A DNA stretch of 61,636 bases, taken from assembly GCF_004353915.1 (NCBI RefSeq), contig NZ_SMRP01000018.1:1-61636 (forward strand). The letters are read 5' to 3'. Position 1 is the first letter of the stretch, and every line of letters begins with the position of its first letter. The DNA comes from Paraburkholderia silviterrae (GTDB lineage Bacteria > Pseudomonadota > Gammaproteobacteria > Burkholderiales > Burkholderiaceae). A program made the translations under genes and the position numbers. A model generated the notes under the pieces. It saw only the letters and a list, made by a program, of their open reading frames with translations. It was not told the origin of the DNA and searched no databases. Shown piece by piece: positions 50,919-59,844 of this stretch.

Positions 50919-52103
50919 ATGAGGAAGATTGTATCGGCTGCCTTGCTGTGCGGCGTGGCCATCCCCGCGTTCGCGCAGAACTCGGTGACGCTCTATGGCG
51001 TGATCGATGAGGGGATCGATTTCACCAACAACGTGGGCGGCCACCAGGTCTATGAAATGACGAGCGGCTACGCGCAAGGGAGCCGTTGGGGCTTGAAGGG
51101 CTCGGAGGACCTGGGGGGCGGGCTGAGCACCGTCTTTCAGCTCGAAAACGGTTTCAACGCCAGCAACGGTGCGCTTGCGCAGGGTGGGCGCATGTTCGGC
51201 CGCCAGGCGTTCGTGGGTCTCGCCAGCGAGCGCTACGGCACGCTCACGTTCGGCCGCCAGTACGATTCCGTGGTCGACTATCTCGCACAGACCACGGCGA
51301 ACGGGAACTGGGGCGGCTACCTGTTCTCGCACCCCTATGACAACGACAATACGGACAACACGTTCCGTTTGAACAACACGGTCAAATACGCGAGCCCGAC
51401 GCTCGGTGGCTTCTCGTTTGGCGGCACGTATAGCTTCAGCAACGACACGGGGTTCGCAAATAACCGGGCGATGAGCGCTGGCGCGCAATACTCGGCTGGC
51501 GGCTGGCTCCTTGCCGCCGCCTACCTGAGAGCCGACAATCCGACCATGAACCCGGGCGGCGCCATCGCAGGCGCAGGCGGGTCGCTCGGCCCCGACGGCA
51601 ATTTTGTTTCGTCCACGCTGCAGATCTTCGGAGCGGGCGTCAACTACACAGTCGGCTCGGGGACTGTTGGCTTCGCGTACACGAACACGCAGATCGATCA
51701 CCCCACGGCGAACGTCGGCTATCTGAGCGGCACGGAAACGATCCAGCCTGTCTCCGGTGCGCTGGCCGGCGGTACGCTCAACGCACTGAAGTATCAGAAT
51801 TTCGAGCTCAACGGCAAATACCAGTTCACGCCCGCCTTCTTCGTGGGTGCGGAGTACGCCTATACGCTCGAACGTTACGAGGCGACAACGGGCACGGTGA
51901 AGCCGGGCATCCACATGTTCGGTCTGATGGCCGACTACAACCTGTCGAAGCGCACGGACGTCTACTTGCAAGGGGTCTATCAGCTCGTGACCGGCGACGC
52001 GACGGGCTCGTCACTCGATCGCGCCTACGTGCCCGGCGCGCAGGACCTTTCGTCGACGTCGCGGCAACTGGTCGTGCGCGCTGCGCTTCGCCACACCTTC
52101 TGA
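50919..52103 (+). CDS. Outer-membrane porin, Gram-negative general type
   Basis: A 394-residue trimeric porin. The short signal peptide ends IPAFA before QNSVTLYGVIDEGIDF, then SRWGLKGSEDLGGGLSTVFQLENGF and FGRQAFVGLASERYGTLTFGRQYDS. It ends VVRAALRHTF with a terminal Phe. It follows the amidohydrolase and binding protein genes in the same direction and probably admits the same solute across the outer membrane. It ends 31 bp from a convergent gene. Confidence 0.92.
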   Translation: MRKIVSAALLCGVAIPAFAQNSVTLYGVIDEGIDFTNNVGGHQVYEMTSGYAQGSRWGLKGSEDLGGGLSTVFQLENGFNASNGALAQGGRMFGRQAFVGLASERYGTLTFGRQYDSVVDYLAQTTANGNWGGYLFSHPYDNDNTDNTFRLNNTVKYASPTLGGFSFGGTYSFSNDTGFANNRAMSAGAQYSAGGWLLAAAYLRADNPTMNPGGAIAGAGGSLGPDGNFVSSTLQIFGAGVNYTVGSGTVGFAYTNTQIDHPTANVGYLSGTETIQPVSGALAGGTLNALKYQNFELNGKYQFTPAFFVGAEYAYTLERYEATTGTVKPGIHMFGLMADYNLSKRTDVYLQGVYQLVTGDATGSSLDRAYVPGAQDLSSTSRQLVVRAALRHTF

Positions 52104-52134
52104 TGTGTGGGCGCGCCAATCTGCTGCGCGCGCC

Positions 52135-52638
52135 TCAATAGCTCGGCACCCTGCTGGGCTGTGGGCGCAGCAGCAGATAGAAGGCCGTAACGTGCGTAAT
52201 CATCAGCAGCGGCACGTAGATGACCGGAATCGCGTACGTGGCGCCCAGCTCTCCCGCATGAGCGGGAAGGCCGACCTGGATCGCGTGGTAGTAGTCGAGC
52301 AGGAGATCGGTTGTGCCCACAACATTGAAGGCTACGACGAACAACCAGAAGACCGGCCGTACGCGTGCCGTGAGCAACGCCAGTATCGCCAGCACGCCCG
52401 TTGCGAAGTCGGCCCAGGCGGCGAACACGGCGAAGCTGGCGGGCAGCTCGGGACTGACGACGCCGGGCAGGATGAAGACCAGCCCGAAGAACCGGAAGCT
52501 GTGCAAGGTGGCGATTGCGCGTTGCGCGTCGAATGGGTCCATCGCCTTGAGCTTCGGCCAGACATAAACGCCAAAGCACAGCAGCCAGGCAACGTAGCCC
52601 AGAACGAGATGCAACTGGAAAAGAAGCTGCGTAGTCAT
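52135..52638 (-). CDS. Small inner-membrane protein, unknown function
   Basis: A 167-residue protein with about four hydrophobic segments (LHLVLGYVAWLLCFGVYVW, FRFFGLVFILPGVV, FVVAFNVVGTTDLLLDYYHAI, YVPLLMITHVTAFYLLL). I do not recognise the family with certainty. AGGAGGT lies just before the ATG. It follows another membrane protein gene by 51 bp in the same direction, so they are probably cotranscribed and perhaps work together. Confidence 0.75.
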   Translation of the reverse strand: MTTQLLFQLHLVLGYVAWLLCFGVYVWPKLKAMDPFDAQRAIATLHSFRFFGLVFILPGVVSPELPASFAVFAAWADFATGVLAILALLTARVRPVFWLFVVAFNVVGTTDLLLDYYHAIQVGLPAHAGELGATYAIPVIYVPLLMITHVTAFYLLLRPQPSRVPSY

Positions 52639-52689
52639 GTCACCTCCTGTCTGGCGTCGCCAGGCGTGTGAACGAAGAGAGGAAGGGGA

Positions 52690-53526
52690 TCAGCGCTCGC
52701 GCCGGCGGATCAACTGGCGCAGTGAAAGCGCGTGCAGCAGGATCGAGCCTGGCACCACGAACGCCGGGGTCAGCACATATGGATACGCGCCGGCGTTAAT
52801 GCCCGGCACCGCCGGAACGATCAGCTGGAACAGGCCCGGCGCGGTGATCAGCCCCAACGTAATCGCGACGGCAAAATCGGCAAGACCGAGGATGTTCCAT
52901 GCGATCGCCGCCTTGCGGCCCTGTGCCGTGCCGCTTGCGAGCGCGATGGCCAGGGGCGCGGCGAACAGGCCGGTCAGCAGGTCGCCCGTTCCAGCCGGCA
53001 AGGCGAACACCCCGGGCAGCTCGCCATGCAGCCAGGCCGCGAGCGCCCAGCTGCCGAACACCCGGTAAAACTGCAGCCCGACGAGCCAGGCCGCCGGCAT
53101 CGCGTCGAGCACCTTGCCCACCCGCTTCGAGAACAGCAGCAGCGGCGCGCCGATGATGACCGGCAGGAAGATCGCCATCGGCAGCAACGGCAGCAGGGGC
53201 GGGGCGGCGCTCAGGCGAAACGCGCCATGGATCGCCGCGCTCCAGACGATTGCGAACCAAAGCGTGTGCGGGACCAGAATCGCCAGCCAGGTCGTGAGGC
53301 GTTGGCGCGGCGTGAGGTCGGTGCTTTCGAGGCCGAGCCACAAGCCGAGTGCGATGAATACCTGGGCGATCAACTGGTGTGCCGTGGTTTGAAAGCCGCT
53401 GGCCGGGATGATGGGCTGCCAGTAGATCAATGCAATCCACAGCAGCGTCAACGGCGCGAGCCACAGCAGGATGCGCCAGGCGGGGCGCGGCGCGGCCATG
53501 CCGGCGAAAATGGGGGAGGCGTTCAT
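52690..53526 (-). CDS. Inner-membrane protein with about eight helices, unknown function
   Basis: A 278-residue hydrophobic protein: ILLWLAPLTLLWIALIYW, LIAQVFIALGLWLGLES, WLAILVPHTLWFAIVW and GDLLTGLFAAPLAIALASG are the clearest helices. No known transporter motif is visible. GGAG lies eight bases before the ATG. It faces the LysR gene at 53608 across 81 bp, which suggests that LysR controls it and the small membrane gene behind it. No function is proposed. Confidence 0.75.
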   Translation of the reverse strand: MNASPIFAGMAAPRPAWRILLWLAPLTLLWIALIYWQPIIPASGFQTTAHQLIAQVFIALGLWLGLESTDLTPRQRLTTWLAILVPHTLWFAIVWSAAIHGAFRLSAAPPLLPLLPMAIFLPVIIGAPLLLFSKRVGKVLDAMPAAWLVGLQFYRVFGSWALAAWLHGELPGVFALPAGTGDLLTGLFAAPLAIALASGTAQGRKAAIAWNILGLADFAVAITLGLITAPGLFQLIVPAVPGINAGAYPYVLTPAFVVPGSILLHALSLRQLIRRRER

Positions 53527-53607
53527 CAGCGGTGCTCCTCAAGAATGCTGGTGCCAGGTGTAACATCGATCTGCGTGAGCGACTATTCATCACAATGTTG
53601 ACGGGCT

Positions 53608-54597
53608 ATGAAGCAGAACTTCACAGTCAGGCAGGGCGCACTCGATGGCGTGGAGGCATTCCTGAGCGTTGCCAGGCATCGCAGTTTTCGCAAGGCGGCG
53701 GCGGAGCTCGGGGTGACGCCGTCGGCCATCAGCCAGGCCGTGCGCGTGCTCGAAGAGCGCATTGGCGCGGCGCTCTTCACACGCACCACGCGCAGCGTCG
53801 GCCTGACCGAAGCCGGCGAGCGGTTTCTTTCGCGCGCAAAGCCCGCTTTCGAAGAGCTCGTCGCTGCCAGCGAGGTGGCGCGCGGACTCGGTCAGCGGCC
53901 CGCCGGGTTGTTGCGTCTCTCGGTGCCGCGCGCGATCGTGCCTATCTTGCTGGAGCCGCTGATCGCGTCGTTTTGCAAGGCGTATCCCGAGGTCGAGGTG
54001 GAGATTGCCGCAAGCAAGGAGCTGGTCGATCTTGCGGCGGAAGGATTCGATGCCGGCATCCGGTTGGGCCAGTTCGTGGAAGCCGACATGGTCGCGGTGC
54101 CGATGACACCGCCGTTTCATCTCGTCGTGGTTGGTAGTCCTGCCTATCTGGCGGAGCGCGGGAAGCCCACGCATCCGGACGATCTGCGCCAACACGCCTG
54201 CCTGCGCTGGCGGCGCTCCAGCGGCGCGCTCGCGCTATGGTCGTTCGACGATAAGGATAAGGACAACGACAGCGGCGGCGCGATCGAGATCGCTGTGTCC
54301 GGCCCGCTCATCGCCAGCGACTTTCCCACCATGCTTGGCGCGGCTATAGAAGGCCTGGGCCTGGCGCAGCTCCCTGAGCCGCTGGCCGCGGGCGCGCTGA
54401 AAGCGGGCAAGCTGGTGCCCGTGCTTCAGGCGTACGCGCCGCTCATGCCGGGCGTGTTTCTCTGCTATCCGGGGCGCCGGCAGATCATGCCGAAGCTGCG
54501 CGCGTTCATCGATCATGTGAAGAGCCGCACCGCAGGCGATGGCAAGGTCCAGCCGGGCGTTGGCGCGAAGCGCGCCGGGCCGCGCAAAGGTGGCTGA
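53608..54597 (+). CDS. LysR-family regulator (CrgA-like branch)
   Basis: A 329-residue LysR protein. LDGVEAFLSVARHRSFRKAAAELGVTPSAISQAVRVLEERIGAALFTRTTRSVGLTEAGERF is the winged helix of the branch with PSAISQAVRxLEE. The effector domain ends at about 305, and a basic tail (SRTAGDGKVQPGVGAKRAGPRKGG) follows. It is divergent from two membrane protein genes (81 bp). Its stop is four bases from the convergent cytochrome gene, so the two transcripts overlap. No strong ribosome site is visible before the ATG. Confidence 0.88.
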   Translation: MKQNFTVRQGALDGVEAFLSVARHRSFRKAAAELGVTPSAISQAVRVLEERIGAALFTRTTRSVGLTEAGERFLSRAKPAFEELVAASEVARGLGQRPAGLLRLSVPRAIVPILLEPLIASFCKAYPEVEVEIAASKELVDLAAEGFDAGIRLGQFVEADMVAVPMTPPFHLVVVGSPAYLAERGKPTHPDDLRQHACLRWRRSSGALALWSFDDKDKDNDSGGAIEIAVSGPLIASDFPTMLGAAIEGLGLAQLPEPLAAGALKAGKLVPVLQAYAPLMPGVFLCYPGRRQIMPKLRAFIDHVKSRTAGDGKVQPGVGAKRAGPRKGG

Positions 54598-54601
54598 AAG
54601 C

Positions 54602-55438
54602 TCACGGCCCGGCCTTTCGCTGCGCCATGTACGCCAGATAATCGATGATCAACGTGATCTCGCGATCGCTGATCTGATCCGGTGGGAAGGCGGGCATGGT
54701 CCGGCCGGGCCAGTCTCGCACCGATGCCGGATTGCGGATGTAGCGGCGCAAGGCGGCGGGTTGGAAGTATTTGACTGGATTCATCGGCACGTTGAGGTCG
54801 GGGCCGGTATTCGCGCTGCCCGCGTGGTTGAGCCGATGGCAAGCGAGACACTGGGTGATGAACAGGCTTTGGCCCGCGCGGATGGGATCGGTTGCGGGCA
54901 GCGACGCATCGACGGCAAGCGCCGGCCAGCGCGCGGAAGGAGACGGCTGCGTGGCGAGCCGCGCGATCTGGTAAGGCCACTGCTCGCTGCGCACCGATGC
55001 CGCTTGCTTGCCGATCCAGACCAGGTAGAACGGTCCCGCGCTGACCTTCTTGCCCGGCAGCGCAGGCCATGGCCGCGCCGGATCCTCCACGGCGAGCCAT
55101 GCGACGGCCGTTGCGGGATCGCGGTTGCGTACGAGGTCCATCGGCAGTTGCGCGGCGAAGCCGTCGGTCGCGCGCGCCTCGAGCGCGCTGTCCGCGGGTA
55201 TCGCCGCGCCGTCGAGCAGGTCGGCCAGTGGCACGGCGCGGTAGGTCGTCGAGGTACCGTAGGCGACATCGCGCGGAACGTGAATCTCGGCAGCGTCGGC
55301 ACGCCCCAGCAATGCACCTTGGCTAAACGACTGGGTCTTGCCGTCTATGGTGAGTTCCATCGTGGGCTGCGCGGCCGCACAACGTCCGGCCAGGCCGATC
55401 GTCAGCAGCAGAACCACCAGCAAGATGCGTTTCGGCAT
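54602..55438 (-). CDS. Monohaem cytochrome c with molybdopterin-domain-like N-terminal half
   Basis: A 278-residue exported protein. A signal peptide covers about residues 1-24. Residues 25-165 resemble the sulfite-oxidase-type molybdopterin domain (YRAVPLADLLDGAAI, ARATDGFAAQLPMDLV, GPFYLVWIG), but there is no cysteine to ligand molybdenum. From about 190 a class I cytochrome c follows with the haem motif CLACH (SLFITQCLACHRLNHAG) and the axial Met in GRTMPAFP. GGAGG precedes the ATG at 55438. It probably carries electrons in the periplasm; no partner dehydrogenase is adjacent. Confidence 0.8.
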   Translation of the reverse strand: MPKRILLVVLLLTIGLAGRCAAAQPTMELTIDGKTQSFSQGALLGRADAAEIHVPRDVAYGTSTTYRAVPLADLLDGAAIPADSALEARATDGFAAQLPMDLVRNRDPATAVAWLAVEDPARPWPALPGKKVSAGPFYLVWIGKQAASVRSEQWPYQIARLATQPSPSARWPALAVDASLPATDPIRAGQSLFITQCLACHRLNHAGSANTGPDLNVPMNPVKYFQPAALRRYIRNPASVRDWPGRTMPAFPPDQISDREITLIIDYLAYMAQRKAGP

Positions 55439-55540
55439 GTGTCCTCCATGGAAAGCGGCTTGGCGTCGTCCGGCAATAGCGTGGCCTGACCGGCCGATAA
55501 GACGGGACATTTGCTAATATTCTCGCGACGCTAACGGAAT

Positions 55541-55582
55541 ACGTGTGGCCCAAGGCAGCATCATAATAGCCGTGCCACACGT
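55541..55582. promoter_or_regulatory. Inverted pair ACGTGTGGC / GCCACACGT
   Basis: ACGTGTGGC at 55541-55549 and its exact reverse complement at 55574-55582 are separated by 24 bases, in the 290-bp gap upstream of the cytochrome gene. On the plus strand the second arm runs into TTTTCG. It may be an operator for the cytochrome gene or the leftover end of a terminator. The rest of this gap shows no gene. Confidence 0.35.
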
Positions 55583-55728
55583 TTTCGTTGCGATTGTGTC
55601 ACCGAACGCGCGACATCCCCCGAAGGCGAAAAATGGAACGCTCCGAGTATGCTCTTGAGGACACGGGCAACCTCGTGCTGCTCGAGCACGTCAACCTCAC
55701 GATACCGGACCAGCGTCTTGCATTGCCA

Positions 55729-56607
55729 TCACGGCGCGGCGTTCGCGTTGCGCAGCGCGGCGCCGAAGATGCGGATGGCTTCCTGCGTGGCGGGGTCCCG
55801 CACGCGCGTATAAACGGCGATCTCGATCGGTGCAAGCGGAGGCAGTCCGAAGCGGTTGCCCACATCCACGGCGCGCGGCGGACGTCCGCGCCGCGTCATG
55901 GGCGCGACCGCGAGTCCCGCCATGACCGCGGCGCCAACGGTCCCGATGCCGCCGCCCACGAAGACCTCGGTCCATTTGATGCCGGCTTCGTCGAGTGCCT
56001 TCAGCGCATTGGTTCGGACTCCACACGGTGCCGAAAGCGAGGCGATGCGCAGCGGCTCATTGGGGTTGTGCTGCCACTGGGGCGCGGCAAACCAGCCGCA
56101 ATGCTCGACGAAGAGGCGCTGGGCGTCGCGCCGCGCGGGGTCGCGACGGGCGAACGCGGCGTCGAGTTCGCCCGCGTCGTAGGCCTCGAGCATCTGACTC
56201 GAAGCGCCGATCTTGACCTCGACGCGCAACGTGGGATCGTGGCTCGAGACGCGCGCGAGCAGCGGGATCAGCTCGTCGGCGGCGGTGTGGTCGATGATGC
56301 CAAGACGCAGGCTGCGCTGCTCGCGCACGTCGATGGCCAGCGCCCGGTCATGGGCGCTCAGCAGTTCGCGCGCGGCCGAGAGAAAGGCCACGCCTTCGGG
56401 CAGCAACTGGATGTGCCGGGGCGTGCGCTCCAGCAGGCGCTTGCCGAGCCGCTCCTCGAGCCGCTTGATTTTAAGGCTGATGGCCGATTGCGTCGTGTCC
56501 TGCACCTCGGCGGCGCGCGTGAAGCTGCTGAGATCGGCAACCAGCACGAAGGCCTGCACGGCGTCGAGGTCGAGCAGGCGAGCGGAAGGTTGATATGCCG
56601 AGCTCAT
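55729..56607 (-). CDS. LysR-family transcriptional regulator
   Basis: A 292-residue LysR protein. LLDLDAVQAFVLVADLSSFTRAAEVQDTTQSAISLKIKRLEERLGKRLLERTPRHIQLLPEG is the winged helix, and an effector domain follows from about 95 (LRLGIIDHTAADELIPLLARV). GGAG lies about seven bases before the ATG at 56607; a start five codons earlier is possible. It begins 11 bp after the stop of the ydiJ-type gene on the same strand, so it is translated from that transcript and probably regulates it. Confidence 0.9.
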   Translation of the reverse strand: MSSAYQPSARLLDLDAVQAFVLVADLSSFTRAAEVQDTTQSAISLKIKRLEERLGKRLLERTPRHIQLLPEGVAFLSAARELLSAHDRALAIDVREQRSLRLGIIDHTAADELIPLLARVSSHDPTLRVEVKIGASSQMLEAYDAGELDAAFARRDPARRDAQRLFVEHCGWFAAPQWQHNPNEPLRIASLSAPCGVRTNALKALDEAGIKWTEVFVGGGIGTVGAAVMAGLAVAPMTRRGRPPRAVDVGNRFGLPPLAPIEIAVYTRVRDPATQEAIRIFGAALRNANAAP

Positions 56608-56618
56608 GACGTTTCTCC

Positions 56619-59558
56619 TCAACCCGGTTCTCGGGTGGCCGCTTCAAGGCTGAAAATGAATGATTCGTACGGCCGGCCGATGGCGTGCCGCAATCCCATC
56701 TCGCAGGTCCGGTTGGCGCAGACGTAGGCGTCGGCCTGAACCCCTTCAAGATACGCCTTCTGGTCGCGCGTGGCCGAGACGACCAGTTCTGGGTGCAGCA
56801 GCCCGCGGTCGCCGGCCGTGCCGCAACAGGTCGCGCCAACGGGAATGTCGACTTCGCGCGCCATGTGACCCGCCACGCGCTTGAGCGTTTTGGTGAGCTT
56901 CAGATGTGACATCGCGCAGGTCGGGTGGATGACAATCTTCCCGAGCGGCGCGTGGACTTCCAGTTCAGGCAAAAGATTCGCGCACCATTCGATTGAATCG
57001 ATGATCGTAAGCTGTGCGTATTGCGCTTGCATGTCGGGCGACAGCACTTCGTGCAAACCGCTGAGCAGGCCGTGCGTGCATGACGCGGCGTCGACCACGA
57101 TCGGCAGGCGCCCGGCGTCGCTCCACTTCCAGAGACGCTCGAACACCGTTTCGACCATCAGCTGCCGCGCCGACGCAAACCCCTTCGAGCCGAACGGCGA
57201 GGCACAGCAGGTGCCAGCGATGTCTGCGGGGATCCACAGGTGCTTGCCCGCGCGTTTCGACACGGCGATGAGCGCCTCCTGGATCGACAGCGCGTCGTTG
57301 GGCGCGTCGGGGTCGCGGCCGAACATACGGTTCACGCACGCCGTGAAGTAGACGGCATCGGCCTGCTCGCGGCGGATGAGCGGCAGCGCACGCGCGGGCT
57401 TGGGCATGGGACCGGGCACGGTCGGGACCACGTCGCTGCTGGCGATCAGGCGGGCCGTGCCGGCAACGCCGCGCACCGCGTTCCAGCCCAGCGCCTTGCC
57501 CATGTACCGCGCGCCGCGCAGCGCGAGCTTGCTCGCGCGCTCGACACCCTCCCAGCGCTGCGCGACGAAACGCGCCGCGCTCTCCGACGTGGCCGTTTGC
57601 GTGGCGTGACGGAACTCGCGCATCAGCTCGCCGGTATTGATCTCGATGGGGCAGGGCAGCGCGCACGTGCCGTCGCCCGCACAGGTCTGAATGGCGTCGT
57701 ACTGGTACTGCTCCTGAAGCTGCCGGAGCAGGGCCGAGCCTTCCGGCTGGCGGGCCATCTCGCGCCTCACGACGATGCGCTGGCGCGGCGTCATCGTGAC
57801 ATTGCGGCTCGGGCACACCGACTCGCAGAAGCCGCACTCGATGCACAGGCTCGCATTGGCCGTGCTCTCGATGCCGGGCTGCGTCTTGAGTCCCTTGAGA
57901 TGAATCTGCTTGTCGCGGGTGAGGATCACGTTCGGCGCGAGCACGCCGCGCGGGTCGGCCAGTTGCTTGACTCGCCACATCATCCGGGTCGCGCGCTCGC
58001 CCCATTCCTGCTCGAGGAACGGCGCCATGTTCAGGCCGGTGCCGTGCTCGGCCTTGAGCGACCCGTCGTAACGGTTGACGACGAGATCGACAAGTTCGTC
58101 CATGAACTGCGCGTATTGCGCGCGTCCGGCTTCCTCATCGAGCCGCGCAGTCAAGGTGAAATGCAGATTGCCGTGCGCTGCGTGACCCGCCACGCCCGGG
58201 ATGAAGCCATGCCGCCGCAACAGCGCCTGCAAATCGCGCGCGGCGCTCGCGAGCTGGCCGGGCGGAAAGCAGACGTCCTCGACGATCAGCATCGAGCCTG
58301 GGGGCCGCTGCTTGCCCACGAGGCCCAGGAGTCCCTCGCGCACGAACCACGCGAGTTCGATCGCTTCCTCGCGGCTCGTGAATGACGGTGGCGTGATGAC
58401 GTCGGCCGTCGCGCACAGCTCGACGACTTGCGCTTCCATGCGCTCGAGCGTGGCGGCGTCCTGCGTGCCCAGCTCCACCAGCAGGGCGGCCGCTTCGGGG
58501 GCGAGCGTGCGCCAGTATTCTGGCGTGCCGGGAAACGCCTCGGCGGCCGCGCGCAAGGCGGGAGCGACCATCAACTCCACGGCCTGCGCGCCCAGCGCCA
58601 CGAGTGCCGGGACCTGCTCGATGGCGGCGTCGATCGAACGAAACGCGAGCCACGCGACACTGGTGATGGGGGTGCTTGGAACCGTTTCGAACGTGACGTC
58701 GGCGATGAATCCTAGCGTGCCTTCCGATCCGATTAGCAGGCGTCTGAAGATTTCGAGCGGCGTGTCGCCGTCGAGAAAGGCGTCGAGCCTCAGTCCATGA
58801 GTATTCCGAATCGAATATTTTTTGCGGATGCGTTCGACGAACGCCCGATCGGCCGTGATTTCCGCTTTTAGCTGCATCAGGCCGGCGGCGAGCTCGGGCT
58901 CGCGCTGCGCGAATTGGCGTTCCGCGTCGGCGCTCGCCGTGTCGATTTGCGTGCCGGAGGGCATCACGAAGCGCATCGCGCTGACCGTGTGATACGCGTC
59001 CTGGCTCACGCGGCAGCGCATGCCGCCCGAATTGTTGCTTACGACGCCACCCAGCGTGCAGACGTTGGCGCTGGCGGGATCGGGGCCGAGCTTGCGCCCG
59101 AAGCACGAGAGATGCACGTTCGCATGCGCGAGCAGGGTGCCCGCGCGCGCCTTGAGCCTCATGCCGCCCTTGTCGATGGCGACGATGCCGGCGAAGTGCT
59201 TGCGCACGTCGATCAGGATCTCATCGGACTGCGCCTGCCCGTTCAAGCTCGTGCCAGCCGCGCGGAAAGTGGCGTGGCGTCCCGTCTCGCCGCAGAATTT
59301 CAGCAGCTTCGCGATGTCGTCGGCGTCGTGCGCTTCGACGACCACCTGAGGGATGAGCCGGTATGGGCTCGCGTCCGACGCATAGCGCACGAGATCGACC
59401 ACGCGGTGGAGCACGCGCCCGGGTCCCAGCAGGTTTTCCAGCGCGGTTTTCAACGCGGCAGGCGTTCCGTTGAGCAGCGCTTCGGGTACGGCGTCGCTGG
59501 TGGCCGCGCCCTCGGGGCGGCCGATTCTGGTGGGGTCCACGGAGAACAGCTTTTTCAT
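56619..59558 (-). CDS. ydiJ: FAD and [4Fe-4S]-containing dehydrogenase of the YdiJ (D-2-hydroxyglutarate dehydrogenase) type
   Basis: A 979-residue fusion enzyme. Residues about 70-460 are an FAD-binding/lactate-dehydrogenase-type domain (RAAGTSLNGQAQSDEILIDV, NVCTLGGVVSNNSGGMRC, LIGSEGTLGFIADVTFE, AHGNLHFTL). A ferredoxin-like part follows with CIECGFCESVCP and CAGDGTCALPCP, each holding a [4Fe-4S] cluster, then CCG-type domains (GTCCASPFG, GATCCGTAGDRG). Size and order match YdiJ (about 1018 residues), known to oxidise D-2-hydroxyglutarate and related D-2-hydroxyacids. The start at 59558 is preferred because the family begins there; the open frame extends 58 codons further upstream without family resemblance. 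LysR follows by 11 bp. Confidence 0.9.
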   Translation of the reverse strand: MKKLFSVDPTRIGRPEGAATSDAVPEALLNGTPAALKTALENLLGPGRVLHRVVDLVRYASDASPYRLIPQVVVEAHDADDIAKLLKFCGETGRHATFRAAGTSLNGQAQSDEILIDVRKHFAGIVAIDKGGMRLKARAGTLLAHANVHLSCFGRKLGPDPASANVCTLGGVVSNNSGGMRCRVSQDAYHTVSAMRFVMPSGTQIDTASADAERQFAQREPELAAGLMQLKAEITADRAFVERIRKKYSIRNTHGLRLDAFLDGDTPLEIFRRLLIGSEGTLGFIADVTFETVPSTPITSVAWLAFRSIDAAIEQVPALVALGAQAVELMVAPALRAAAEAFPGTPEYWRTLAPEAAALLVELGTQDAATLERMEAQVVELCATADVITPPSFTSREEAIELAWFVREGLLGLVGKQRPPGSMLIVEDVCFPPGQLASAARDLQALLRRHGFIPGVAGHAAHGNLHFTLTARLDEEAGRAQYAQFMDELVDLVVNRYDGSLKAEHGTGLNMAPFLEQEWGERATRMMWRVKQLADPRGVLAPNVILTRDKQIHLKGLKTQPGIESTANASLCIECGFCESVCPSRNVTMTPRQRIVVRREMARQPEGSALLRQLQEQYQYDAIQTCAGDGTCALPCPIEINTGELMREFRHATQTATSESAARFVAQRWEGVERASKLALRGARYMGKALGWNAVRGVAGTARLIASSDVVPTVPGPMPKPARALPLIRREQADAVYFTACVNRMFGRDPDAPNDALSIQEALIAVSKRAGKHLWIPADIAGTCCASPFGSKGFASARQLMVETVFERLWKWSDAGRLPIVVDAASCTHGLLSGLHEVLSPDMQAQYAQLTIIDSIEWCANLLPELEVHAPLGKIVIHPTCAMSHLKLTKTLKRVAGHMAREVDIPVGATCCGTAGDRGLLHPELVVSATRDQKAYLEGVQADAYVCANRTCEMGLRHAIGRPYESFIFSLEAATREPG

Positions 59559-59593
59559 GTCGAGCCTGGGGTCTGATCGATTTGCCGATGCCG

Positions 59594-59616
59594 GCACACC
59601 CATGCATTGGGTGTGC
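59594..59616. promoter_or_regulatory. 23-bp palindrome upstream of the ydiJ-type gene
   Basis: GCACACCCA (59594-59602) and TGGGTGTGC (59608-59616) are perfect inverted arms around TGCAT. The palindrome lies 36-58 bases before the assigned start of the ydiJ-type gene. It could be the binding site of a dimeric repressor or a leader hairpin. Confidence 0.55.
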
Positions 59617-59844
59617 AAGTCGAGAAAGTTACCGGCAGGCGGACTTGAGGACTGCAAGAAATCGAACAATTGCGCGCTGGCTGGGCGATGCGCACCGTCG
59701 CGCGTCAGGGGGAGCGGGCCGGAGTCGGTCAATCGACAGACAGGGCTGGTTCGTCGACAATCAGGCCGAGCGCCTGGCTATCGCAGCCATTAGTTAGCCT
59801 TCAACCAGCGGGAACACCAGATAGCAACTGGAGGGAAACAAAGC

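Noticed and set aside
52110..52134. GGCGCGC/GCGCGCC hairpin between porin and small membrane protein genes
   Set aside because: A 7-bp stem of alternating G and C with a long loop and no T run is expected often in such GC-rich DNA.
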